Source: Dactylosporangium roseum (GTDB lineage Bacteria > Actinomycetota > Actinomycetes > Mycobacteriales > Micromonosporaceae). From it: a stretch of DNA of 64,000 nt. Location: the NCBI RefSeq assembly GCF_025264685.1, contig NZ_CP073721.1, positions 310,001-374,000 on the forward strand, in the 5' to 3' direction. Of the stretch, positions 19,882-28,996 are shown piece after piece; positions within the stretch are counted from its first letter, which is position 1, and each line of letters begins with the position of its first letter. Under the pieces are notes generated by a model. The model ran no database searches. It was given only the letters and a program-made list of their open reading frames with translations, and was not told the origin of the DNA. Position numbers and translations under genes: made by a program.

Positions 19882-22659
19882 GTGACTGAGCCTCAGCAGG
19901 GCTTCGCGATCGGCGTCGACCTGGGTACGTCCAATACCGTGGCCGTGCTCAGGTGGCCCGACGGACGGACCCGGCCCCTCCTCGTCGACGGTGCCCCGAT
20001 CATGCCGTCGGGTGTCTACGTCGACGAGCACGGGCGGCTGCACGTCGGCCGGGACGCCGCGCGCATGGCCGGGCTCGACCCGTCCCGCTTCGAGCCCAAC
20101 CCGAAGCGGCGCATCGACGAGCCGACCGTCCTGCTCGGGGACCGTGAGGTCGCCACCGTCGACCTGCTCGCGGCGATCCTCGCCGCCGTCGCCCGGGCCG
20201 CGGTCGAGGCCGTCGGGTTCCTGCCGACCGCTGTGCTGACGTATCCGGCCGCCTGGGGCAGCCGCCGCCGGGACGCCCTCGCCACCGCCGCCCGGCGGGC
20301 CGGCTGGCCGCCGGCCATGCTCGTCCCCGAGCCCGTGGCCGCCGCGCGGTACTTCGCCGACGTCCTGCGCCGGCCCGTGCCCGTCGGCTCCGCCCTCGCC
20401 GTGTTCGACTTCGGCGGCGGCACCCTCGACATCGCCGTCGTCCGCAACGACAACGGCCGGTTCTCCGTCGTCGGCGCCGGCGGCATCGAAGACCTCGGCG
20501 GCCTCGACGTCGACGCCGCCCTCGTCGAGCACCTCGGCCAGGTCATCGGCGAAACCGCCCCCGACACGTGGGCAGCGCTGCAGAACCCGGCCACCACCTC
20601 GCAGCGGCGCGACCGGCGGCTGTTCTGGGACGACGTGCGCGGTGCGAAGGAGATGCTGTCGCGGACCACCGTCGCGCCGATCACGGTGCCGGGCCGCGAC
20701 CAGGCGATCCACCTGACCCGCGAAGAGCTCGACAAGGTCATCGAGCCACTGGTCCGGCGGGCCGTGTGGGAGACCGGCGCGGTCATCCAGCAGGCCGGGC
20801 TGCGCGCCGACCAGTTGGCCGGACTGTTCCTGGTCGGCGGATCGTCGCGGCTGCCGCTCGCGGCGCGGCTGCTGCACGCCGACCTCGGGATCGCGCCGAC
20901 CGTGCTCGAGCAGCCGGAACTGCCGGTCGCCGAGGGAGCCCTCGCAGAGTTGGCGCCGGTGGGCGGCGCCGGGTTCGGGGCGGCGCCCGGGCAGTACCAG
21001 ACCGAAAGCATCAGCCCGAGCAGCGCGATGCCGGTGTCGGGCCATCCTGGAGCGGGGCATCCCGCCGCGCCGGCGCCGGTCTCGCCCGGCTTCGGCGGTG
21101 TCACGGCCGCGCATTCCACACCGCCGGCCGGGTTCGGTGGTCCGGCTGTGCCGCCCAGGCCGCCGGCTGGGCCTTCCTCGCCGCCGGCCGGGTTCGGTGG
21201 CGCTCCGGTGGCGCCGCCGACCGCGGCCTATCCCATGTCCGCGGCGCAGGTGATACCGCCGGGCCAGACGGTTCCCGCGCCGCCGACCGTTCCTGCGCCG
21301 CCTGCTCATGCCCGGAAGTCGCGGACCGGGCTGCTCGTCGGCGTCACGGCGGCCGTGGTCGTGCTGGCGCTTGTCGCCGCCGGCGGGTACTACTTCTTCT
21401 TCCGCGACCGCGACACCGTCGTCGACTTCAAGACCCTCGCCAACGCCGGCTCGCTCGGCCTCGGCGACCCGAACAAGATCGATGACGTCATGACCGCTAC
21501 GCTCGGCGATCGCACGTACGTCGGGTGGACGGCCGACGGCACGTTCAGCGTCGCCGCCTACGACCTTCCCGGCAAGAAAAAGGCGTGGGGACCGAAGACC
21601 GTCACCGGCGAGAACACCACGTGGCGGCTGCTCGCGAATCCTGGCGGCGTCATCGTGACCGGCACCGGGGACACGGCCGGTGGGACCGCCGTGCTGTTCA
21701 ACACCGACGGTGAACAGCGGCGCAAGGAACTGTTCAACTCGCAGGACTGGCTGAGCGTCCTCGGCAAGGTCTGGCTGCTGCACTCGGCCGCGAGCAAGAC
21801 CACCAAGGCGTTCGCCTGGAACGGCGACCCGAAATGGGAGCGCAAGGACCACGCGAAGGGCTCCACCGTCATCGTGTCGACCAGCCCCGGCGACGTACGT
21901 GGCGCGAGCAACTTCGGCGGCTCGACAACCGACCGTGACGCCAAGGAACGCAAGGACCTCATCAGCGTCGACGGCGACGGCAAGGTCCGGCTGCTCGACG
22001 CCGGTAACGGCAACAAGGTCCTGCGCACATGGAACGACGTCGGCGACTCGTCCTCCCGGTACTTCGCCGACGCCGGCCGACTGTTCGTCGCCGGTGGAAG
22101 CACCAGATTCAAGATTCAGGTGTACGACCTGGCGAAGGAGTCCGAGCCGATCCAGGTCTACAGCGCGGCCGACGAGAAACGGGAAATCATCCACATGACC
22201 CCATGTGGGCAGGACCGGCTCTGCGTCCTGGACGGCGCCGAATCCGACGGCTCGGACACGGTCGTGCGCGCCATCTCCCTCGCCGAGCGCAAGGAACTCT
22301 GGCGCGCCGACGCGAAGGGAACCAAGCTGCTGGTCCAGGTCGGCAAGCAGCTACTGGCGACCGCAAACTCCGGCACGCTGGCGAGCGCGCTGTTCGACGA
22401 CAACGGCAAACAACTGCTGCGCGACGAGGACAAGAAGTCGCTCGGCGTGCGGGTGACGAACGGCAGCCTGCTGTTCTTCGACAAGGCCCCGAGCACGACC
22501 GGCGAGAACCTGGCCCTGGTCGGCGTGACCGCCGCGACCGGCGAGCGGGTCGCCCTGGGCACGCTGCCGGACGTGATCGGTTCGAGCTGCTCGTGGAACG
22601 CCACCCACATCGGCTGCGTCTCGCAGGGCAAGCTCCAGGTCTGGCAGTTCGTGTCGTGA
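19882..22659 (+). CDS. Hsp70-like ATPase fused through a membrane helix to a beta-propeller
   Basis: 925 residues. Residues 1-370 are a DnaK-type ATPase (IGVDLGTSNTVAVLRWPDG, VLTYPAAWGSRRRDAL, FDFGGGTLDIAVVRND, GLFLVGGSSRLPLAARLL). Residues 375-475 are a Pro/Ala-rich linker. A membrane helix (LLVGVTAAVVVLALVAAGGY, about 484-507) leads to an extracytoplasmic PQQ-like propeller of about 415 residues. The peptide-binding domain of true Hsp70 is replaced. The inside ATPase plus outside propeller suggests a signalling or envelope-quality role (inference). GTG 19882. The propeller resembles the protein at 1181-2515. Confidence 0.85.
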   Translation: MTEPQQGFAIGVDLGTSNTVAVLRWPDGRTRPLLVDGAPIMPSGVYVDEHGRLHVGRDAARMAGLDPSRFEPNPKRRIDEPTVLLGDREVATVDLLAAILAAVARAAVEAVGFLPTAVLTYPAAWGSRRRDALATAARRAGWPPAMLVPEPVAAARYFADVLRRPVPVGSALAVFDFGGGTLDIAVVRNDNGRFSVVGAGGIEDLGGLDVDAALVEHLGQVIGETAPDTWAALQNPATTSQRRDRRLFWDDVRGAKEMLSRTTVAPITVPGRDQAIHLTREELDKVIEPLVRRAVWETGAVIQQAGLRADQLAGLFLVGGSSRLPLAARLLHADLGIAPTVLEQPELPVAEGALAELAPVGGAGFGAAPGQYQTESISPSSAMPVSGHPGAGHPAAPAPVSPGFGGVTAAHSTPPAGFGGPAVPPRPPAGPSSPPAGFGGAPVAPPTAAYPMSAAQVIPPGQTVPAPPTVPAPPAHARKSRTGLLVGVTAAVVVLALVAAGGYYFFFRDRDTVVDFKTLANAGSLGLGDPNKIDDVMTATLGDRTYVGWTADGTFSVAAYDLPGKKKAWGPKTVTGENTTWRLLANPGGVIVTGTGDTAGGTAVLFNTDGEQRRKELFNSQDWLSVLGKVWLLHSAASKTTKAFAWNGDPKWERKDHAKGSTVIVSTSPGDVRGASNFGGSTTDRDAKERKDLISVDGDGKVRLLDAGNGNKVLRTWNDVGDSSSRYFADAGRLFVAGGSTRFKIQVYDLAKESEPIQVYSAADEKREIIHMTPCGQDRLCVLDGAESDGSDTVVRAISLAERKELWRADAKGTKLLVQVGKQLLATANSGTLASALFDDNGKQLLRDEDKKSLGVRVTNGSLLFFDKAPSTTGENLALVGVTAATGERVALGTLPDVIGSSCSWNATHIGCVSQGKLQVWQFVS

Positions 22660-22737
22660 AGCGTTGGACGTCCAACGGGCGACGCCAAGCCCCTGTGCGC
22701 GGCGTTGGGTTTGGGTGACAGTCAGGAAGGCGGCGAC

Positions 22738-23484
22738 ATGTCCAGTGCGCAGTTGTACGACACCATCGGCGCCACCTACACCGTGACGCGGCGCACCGAG
22801 CCGCGGATCGCCGCAAAGGTCTGGGCCGCGCTCGGCGATGCGCGGACGGTAGTGAACGTCGGGGCCGGCACCGGCTCCTACGAGCCCGCCGACCGTGACG
22901 TCACCGCGGTGGAACCGTCGGCGCTCATGCGCGCGCAGCGTTCCGCAGGCGCAGCGCCGTGCGTGGCTGCCGCCGCGGAGAGCCTTCCGTTCGAGGACCA
23001 GTCGTTCGACGCGGCGATGGCGTTCGCCACCATCCATCACTGGCAGGACCCGATCGCGGGCCTGCACGAGATGCGGCGCGTCGCTCGCCGCGTGGTGGTG
23101 TTCACGCACGACACCAGTGACGCCGGATGGCTTTGTCGGTTCTGGCTTACTCGGGACTACCTTCCCGAAGTCGCGGACCTCGTTGTCGGCCGGCCTTCGC
23201 TGACCGAGTTGGCCGGCGCGATCGGAGCCCGCGTGGAGCCGGTGCTCATCCCGTGGGACTGCGTGGACGGCTTCTTCGAGGCCTACTGGCGCCGGCCTGA
23301 GGCATACCTGGACGAGAACGTCCGGCGCGGGGTGTCGGTCTGGGCCAGAGTCGGGCCGGACGCCGAGCAGAGGGCAGTGCGCGGCCTCCGTGACGACCTC
23401 GCATCAGGCCGGTGGGCAGAACGTAACAGCGATCTCGTCGAGCTTGATGCGGCAGAGCTTGGTCTGCGCCTGCTGATCGCCTGA
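22738..23484 (+). CDS. Class I SAM-dependent methyltransferase
   Basis: 248 residues of the UbiE/Methyltransf_11 type. SAM-binding motif I VVNVGAGTGSYEPADRDV, acidic motif II TAVEPSALM, and later ESLPFEDQSFDAAMAFATIH with HHWQDPIAGLHEMRRVARRV. The substrate is unknown. ATG 22738 is preceded by GGAAGG at a slightly long distance. It is 78 bp after the Hsp70-like gene, in the same direction. Confidence 0.85.
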   Translation: MSSAQLYDTIGATYTVTRRTEPRIAAKVWAALGDARTVVNVGAGTGSYEPADRDVTAVEPSALMRAQRSAGAAPCVAAAAESLPFEDQSFDAAMAFATIHHWQDPIAGLHEMRRVARRVVVFTHDTSDAGWLCRFWLTRDYLPEVADLVVGRPSLTELAGAIGARVEPVLIPWDCVDGFFEAYWRRPEAYLDENVRRGVSVWARVGPDAEQRAVRGLRDDLASGRWAERNSDLVELDAAELGLRLLIA

Positions 23485-23486
23485 CC

Positions 23487-23670
23487 CGGGCGCGCTGTCG
23501 GCGCTGCTCGCGGCCACGCCGCCGCCGGCCGGCACCCCGGATCTGCTGGCGCTCGCCGCGCCGACGGCCGCTGCCGGCGCCGTTCCTGGGCCGGCGGAGG
23601 TTGCCGCCCGGCCGGGCAGCAGCCGACCGGTGACCGAGGCGCGCAGGCTGGCCCGGGTGCTTGAACAGTA
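23487..23670 (+). pseudogene. C-terminal remnant of an unidentified gene
   Basis: Directly after the methyltransferase stop, one frame reads Ala/Pro-rich protein-like sequence (ALSALLAATPPPAGTPD, AEVAARPGSSRPVTEARRLA, ending ARVLEQ-stop) with actinobacterial codon use but no start. It ends at the terminator hairpin. Probably the tail of a gene whose front was lost when the methyltransferase arrived. Family not recognised. Confidence 0.35.
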
Positions 23671-23703
23671 AAGGGGCGACGCACTCAGCGCCGCCCCTTT
23701 ACT
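23667..23703. terminator. Bidirectional hairpin terminator
   Basis: AGTAAAGGGGCG (23667-23678) pairs perfectly with CGCCCCTTTACT (23692-23703), a 12-bp stem with a 13-nt loop. It stands between convergent genes (methyltransferase side and the ABC ATPase), so it can stop transcription from both. The stem ends in short A/T runs rather than a long T tract. Confidence 0.75.
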
Positions 23704-23715
23704 AGCTGTTCGCGG

Positions 23716-24807
<1,092 letters not shown>

Positions 24808-25058
24808 GGCAGAGTGCCACCTTCCACCGGCAGGAACGTGCCGGACGATCCGAGTAGAAAGTTGCCCCGGCAGCGTCGTCGCTGGTCGGAGTTGTGGCAA
24901 CAGTACGGGCTGAGCAGCCGGCTGCCAAGGTGAGGATGGTTTTTTGGGGGATTTTGGGCGGCTCTGGCCGGCTGTCCTGGTGGGTATGTCGGAGGCGGAA
25001 GGCGGTAGGAGGCAAGTACGATCAGTGCGGCAGGTCGGCATCGTCGGCTTGCTGGCCA

Positions 25059-25131
25059 GCCGACGTGGCGCAATTGGTAGCGCACCCGACTTGTAATCGG
25101 AAGGTTGCGGGTTCAAGTCCCGCCGTCGGCT
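25059..25131 (+). tRNA. tRNA-Thr (anticodon TGT)
   Basis: A 73-nt cloverleaf. Acceptor GCCGACG pairs with CGTCGGC, the D arm is GCGC/GCGC, the anticodon loop is CTTGTAA (TGT, reads ACA), and the T arm is GCGGG-TTCAAGT-CCCGC; discriminator T, CCA not encoded. The 3' half from the anticodon loop onward is repeated exactly at 53318, so this gene is the attachment target of the island that follows. Confidence 0.95.
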
Positions 25132-25136
25132 CTCCC
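25090..25136 (+). repeat. attL, 47-bp direct repeat
   Basis: Begins CTTGTAATCGG in the anticodon loop and ends six bases past the acceptor stem (TCTCCC). Identical to 53318-53364. Beyond the core the two copies stay loosely similar (ATCAAGCC, then TGACCT) for about 20 more bases. Confidence 0.92.
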
Positions 25137-25285
25137 AATCAAGCCCCTGACCTGGCGTTATGCGTAGGCTGTCGATTGAAGTGGTTCCGTGCGACCGTGC
25201 GGCTGTGCTCATTCTGTGCCCGGATGGCCATACCCGGCCGCTACCGCGTGGCCAAGATGCGCGTGGTTTGTACGGCCGGGAGGTT

Positions 25286-27277
25286 CCCACGTTCCACAGT
25301 TGAGCGGCAGTTCTAGGCACGGGCGGCGGTGAAGCTGCAGGTCACCGGCTTGGCTGAGTGCCGGAATGGCTGAATCGCCTAGTGACACGCCATCAGCGAC
25401 CTCATGCCGTCTAGCTGGCGCTTTGGCCGATCTCATAGCCACGTGTAAGGTCCTCGGCCGTGTATGTGCGGACCTCGACACGGAAGACCAGCGACGGTCG
25501 CAGCGTGCGCTACCTGCAGTTGGCGCACAACGAGTGGGATCCCGCGGTGCAGCGGTCGCGCACGAAGGTGCTGTACTCCTTCGGCCGGGAAGACGACCTC
25601 GACCGCGCCGGCATCCAGCGCCTGGTCGCAGCGCTGTCGCGGCTGCTGGACCCGGCGGCGGCCGCGTCGGCGACCGCGCCGGGCGGGCTGGAGTTCACCG
25701 AGGCCCGTCCCCTCGGCGGCGTGCATGTGCTCGACGCGCTGTGGCGACGGCTGGGCATCGACGCGGCGCTGCGCGCTCGACTGAGCGGCCGCCGACTGGG
25801 CGAGCGGGCCGAACGGATCCTGTTCGCGCTGGTCGCCAACCGCGCCCTGGCCCCGTCCAGCAAGCTGGCCGCCACCTCGTGGATCGCCCACGACGTGCAC
25901 ATCGACGGGCTCGACACGGTCGTCGACGAGGCCTGCTACCGGGCGATGGACTGGCTGCTTGAGGTCGAGCCAGCCCTGGCCGAGGAGGTCTTCCACGCCA
26001 CCGCGCACCTGCTCAACCTCGAGGTGGACCTGCTGTTCTTCGATACCACCTCCACCTACTTCGAGACCGACGAGGCCGACGACCCGGTTGGCCGCGACGA
26101 GCACGGCCACCGCGTCGGTGACGACGCCGAGCCGGTCAGCGAGGCCGGGTTCCGCAGCTTCGGCAAGTCCAAGGACCACCGCGACGACCTGCCCCAGGTG
26201 ATCGTGGGCATGGCCGTGACCCGCGACGGGATCCCGGTGCGCTGCTGGTGCTGGCCGGGCAACACCGCAGACTCCGCCCTGATCCGCCAGGTCAAGGCGG
26301 ACATGCGCGCGTGGAGCCTGGCCCGGGTGGTGTGGGTCGCCGACCGCGGGTTCGCCTCCGCGGCCAACCGCCGCTTCCTGCAGCAGGGCGGTGGGCACTA
26401 CATCCTTGGCGAGAAACTGCGTGGCGGCACCCCGGCCGCCGACGCCGCCCTGTCCCGGCAGGGCCGCTACCAGACCGTCCGGGACAACCTGCAGGTCAAG
26501 GAGGTGCGCCTCGCCCCCGACCTGGCCGATGACCGGTTCGTCGTCTGCTACAACCCGGCCGAGGCCGAACGCGACGCCGCTACCCGGGCCCGGCATGTCG
26601 CCGCGTTGACCGAGCTGATCGACGGCACCGACACCCTGCCCCGCAGCCGACGCGACGAGCTCGCTGGGGTGATCTCCACCAAGCCGCATCTGAAGCGCTA
26701 CCTGCGCCGCACCCCCGGCGGACTGCTGCGCGTCGACGCCGCTGCCATCAAGACCGAGGCGAACCTCGACGGCAAGTACCTGCTGCGCACCTCCGACCCC
26801 ACACTGTCCACTGAGGACATCGCGCTGGGCTACAAGCAGTTGCTCGAGGTCGAACGTGGCTGGCGCACTATGAAGCAGGTCATCGACCTGCGGCCGGTCT
26901 ACCACCGCAAAGAAGACCGTATCCGCGCCCACGTGATCCTGTGCTGGCTGGCCCTGCTGCACATCCGCATCATCGAGACCACCACCGGCCGGACCTGGCC
27001 CACCGTCCGCGACGAGCTGCAACGCCTCCAGGCGATCACCTACACCGGACCCGCCGGCACCTTCCGACAGACCACCACGCTGACCAAGACCCAACGTGAC
27101 CTCCTCACCGCGCTCGACATCGAGGCGCCCAAGAAAATCCTGGACCTAGCCACACGCGGCTGACCAGCACGAACACCACCGCCTAGTGACACGCCCCGTC
27201 ACTGGGCCAAGCAGTGTTTCCCCAGTTCAACGCCTGTTTTCGCGGACTAGGACTGCTACTCATCTGTGGAACCCGGG
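25286..27277 (+). mobile_element. IS1634-family insertion sequence, copy 1
   Basis: About 1,992 bp. Imperfect terminal inverted repeats: left end CCCACGTTCCACAGTTGAG, right end (complement) CCCGGGTTCCACAGATGAG, with further similarity inward (GCAGTTCTAG versus GCAGTCCTAG). The same element lies at 61904-63895 in the same orientation; I see one difference, C at 25586 versus A at 62204, silent in an Arg codon. No matching target duplication flanks this copy (GGAGGTT left, CGAAACT right). It sits 150 bp inside attL. Confidence 0.85.
25460..27163 (+). CDS. IS1634-family transposase (copy 1)
   Basis: 567 residues. DDE-type transposase of the IS1634 group (IS4-like superfamily). The first catalytic Asp region is LLFFDTTSTYFETDEAD, the second is VVWVADRGFASAANRRF, and the late Glu region is YKQLLEVERGWRTMKQVI (Y-X2-R-X3-E-X6-K-like signature of IS4 relatives). 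The N-terminal YVRTSTRKTSDGRSVRYLQL is typical. GTG 25460. Intact and identical in protein sequence to the second copy, so likely active. Confidence 0.9.
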   Translation: MYVRTSTRKTSDGRSVRYLQLAHNEWDPAVQRSRTKVLYSFGREDDLDRAGIQRLVAALSRLLDPAAAASATAPGGLEFTEARPLGGVHVLDALWRRLGIDAALRARLSGRRLGERAERILFALVANRALAPSSKLAATSWIAHDVHIDGLDTVVDEACYRAMDWLLEVEPALAEEVFHATAHLLNLEVDLLFFDTTSTYFETDEADDPVGRDEHGHRVGDDAEPVSEAGFRSFGKSKDHRDDLPQVIVGMAVTRDGIPVRCWCWPGNTADSALIRQVKADMRAWSLARVVWVADRGFASAANRRFLQQGGGHYILGEKLRGGTPAADAALSRQGRYQTVRDNLQVKEVRLAPDLADDRFVVCYNPAEAERDAATRARHVAALTELIDGTDTLPRSRRDELAGVISTKPHLKRYLRRTPGGLLRVDAAAIKTEANLDGKYLLRTSDPTLSTEDIALGYKQLLEVERGWRTMKQVIDLRPVYHRKEDRIRAHVILCWLALLHIRIIETTTGRTWPTVRDELQRLQAITYTGPAGTFRQTTTLTKTQRDLLTALDIEAPKKILDLATRG

Positions 27278-27346
27278 CGAAACTAAAGGAGGAGCGCCGA
27301 ACGAGTTAGGTTCTCTCCGTGCGGCGCCTTTGCGAACGCGGAAGCT

Positions 27347-27775
27347 CTAGGTTGCTGGCGGCAATGCTCGGCCTGATAGGACGGCCGCAGCGGCGGCTCC
27401 TGGGTTCTTCCGGATTGAGCATTCCCAGAGGCGGACCACGGTCCAGCCGGCCTGCTCCGCAAGTTGGGTGCTGCGGCGGTCCCGATTCCGGTTCCGTTCG
27501 AACTTTTCTGCCCAGAGGGCGGCGTTCGGTCCGGCTATTGGTGTCCTGCGGCCGTGCACCGGGCAGGAATGCCAGTAGTCGCCGTCGACGAAGACCGCGA
27601 TCTTGTGTTTGGGCAGGACCAGATCTGGTGTGCAGCCGGGCGTGAGCTGACGGTGGAGGCGGAACCTGGCTCCTGCGGCGTGCAGGGCTTTGCGGAGGAG
27701 CAGTTCCGGTTCTGTGTTGGTCTTTCTCCTGCCGCGGAGGTGGCGGCCCTGGTCAGTGCTCTGCCACTGGTGCAT
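27347..27775 (-). CDS. vsr: Very short patch repair (Vsr-like) endonuclease
   Basis: 142 residues. Vsr enzymes nick next to T:G mismatches left by deamination of 5-methylcytosine. Family hallmarks: NTEPELLLRKALHAAGARFR, TPDLVLPKHKIAVFVDGDYW with the following HSCPVHGR, then KFERNRNRDRRSTQLAEQ and GWTVVRLWECSI. ATG 27775 lies inside the end of the cytosine methyltransferase gene (23-bp overlap), as usual for Vsr partners. Last gene of the Druantia-like operon; it repairs the mutagenic by-product of that methylase. Confidence 0.88.
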   Translation of the reverse strand: MHQWQSTDQGRHLRGRRKTNTEPELLLRKALHAAGARFRLHRQLTPGCTPDLVLPKHKIAVFVDGDYWHSCPVHGRRTPIAGPNAALWAEKFERNRNRDRRSTQLAEQAGWTVVRLWECSIRKNPGAAAAAVLSGRALPPAT

Positions 27776-28862
27776 CGTCGTTCCGTGGATCGTCGGGGTG
27801 GAACGCTGCGACGACTTGGCGGGCGAGCCGTGGTGGTACGCAGTTGCCGATCTGGGCTTGCACGGACGACCGGCTGCCGACGAACTCGAAGTTGTCTCGG
27901 AAGGTGAACAGGCGCTTGAGTTCATTGACTCGGAGGCGGCGGTTCTCCCAGTGGAAGGGGCCGATGTATGGACCTGGCTGGGCTTGGACCGTCGGTGACG
28001 GGCGGTCGGGCGACAGTTTCAGCAGGAAGGACCAGTACTTGCTGCGCCAGCGGAACTGAGGGTTCGGGTGGCCGCGCTGTTCGGTGTAGAAGAGATAGTT
28101 GTCGCCCGGTGGAATGTCGGGCAGTAGGTGGCCGTACTTGCCGCCGACCTGCTCGCTTGGTTCTGGTTCGGAGATCACGCCGAGGAGCGCTTCTCCAGCG
28201 GTGACGTGGGGTCTCGCGACGACGCCGGTGGCGCGTCGCTCCCACTGGCCACCGTGCGTTGCCGCAGGATGCTCGGGTAGAGGGAGTTTGGACTTGCGGC
28301 GCACGCCGAGGATGAACAGCCGAGGCCGGGACTGTGGGACCCCGTAGTCGGCGGCGTTGAGTACCTTCGGTACGGCGTCATAGCCGGCTTCGTCGATCTC
28401 GCGCAGGAGTCGTTCGTATGCGGGTCGGCTGGCGGTGTTGTTATAGGTCAAGGCGTAGACGTTCTCGAGGACGAACCGGTCTGGCTGGGCCTCGCGCAGG
28501 ACACGTGTGTACTCCTGCAGCAGGGAGGCGGTGGGGTCCAGTCCTTGTCGTTTCCATTCGAGCCAGAAGCCCGACTTGGAGAACGGTGTGCATGGAGGGC
28601 CGCCGATGAGGAGGTCGGGTCGCTCGCTTGCGGCGAGGCCAGCGGCGGTGAGGATCTCTTCGGTGGTTACCTCGACGATGCTCCGGTTGATCACGGGTGA
28701 GTGGAGGTGGTCGAAGTTCTTCTCCATGGTGGCGGCAGCGTCGCGGTCCCACTCCACCGCGGCCCGTACCTGGTAGCCCGCTTGCTCCGCGCCCTCGTCC
28801 AGGCCGCCCGCGCCAGCGAACAACGATATCGCCACGCCATGCATAGCCATGCCGCCGATCAT
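27753..28862 (-). CDS. DNA (cytosine-5-)-methyltransferase, DruM-like
   Basis: 369 residues. Conserved C5-methyltransferase motifs in order: I SLFAGAGGLDEGAEQAGY, IV IGGPPCTPFSKSG with the catalytic Cys, VI FVLENVYAL, VIII QSRPRLFILGVRR, and IX/X RLRVNELKRLFTF with SSVQAQIGNCVPP. It would mark self DNA. Placed downstream of a giant DUF1998 helicase and upstream of vsr, it fits DruM of Druantia type II. Start among ATG 28862, 28850 and 28844 is uncertain; I use the longest. Confidence 0.9.
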   Translation of the reverse strand: MIGGMAMHGVAISLFAGAGGLDEGAEQAGYQVRAAVEWDRDAAATMEKNFDHLHSPVINRSIVEVTTEEILTAAGLAASERPDLLIGGPPCTPFSKSGFWLEWKRQGLDPTASLLQEYTRVLREAQPDRFVLENVYALTYNNTASRPAYERLLREIDEAGYDAVPKVLNAADYGVPQSRPRLFILGVRRKSKLPLPEHPAATHGGQWERRATGVVARPHVTAGEALLGVISEPEPSEQVGGKYGHLLPDIPPGDNYLFYTEQRGHPNPQFRWRSKYWSFLLKLSPDRPSPTVQAQPGPYIGPFHWENRRLRVNELKRLFTFRDNFEFVGSRSSVQAQIGNCVPPRLARQVVAAFHPDDPRNDDAPVAEH

Positions 28863-28996
28863 GCCAGACTTGCGGTGAACAGCAAGTGACCCATGCCGCG
28901 CCTATGACGAGGTCACCGCCGCAGCCCGCCGTTCGGCGTGGTTTTTCTTGCTGATCTTGCCGGTTCCACCGGAGTATGCCGGTGAAGCTCTGTGGG

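Noticed and set aside
25433..27094. 553-codon frame antisense to the IS1634 transposase (and its twin at 62051-63712)
   Set aside because: Gly/Val/Gln-rich shadow of the transposase; identical in both copies only because the DNA is.
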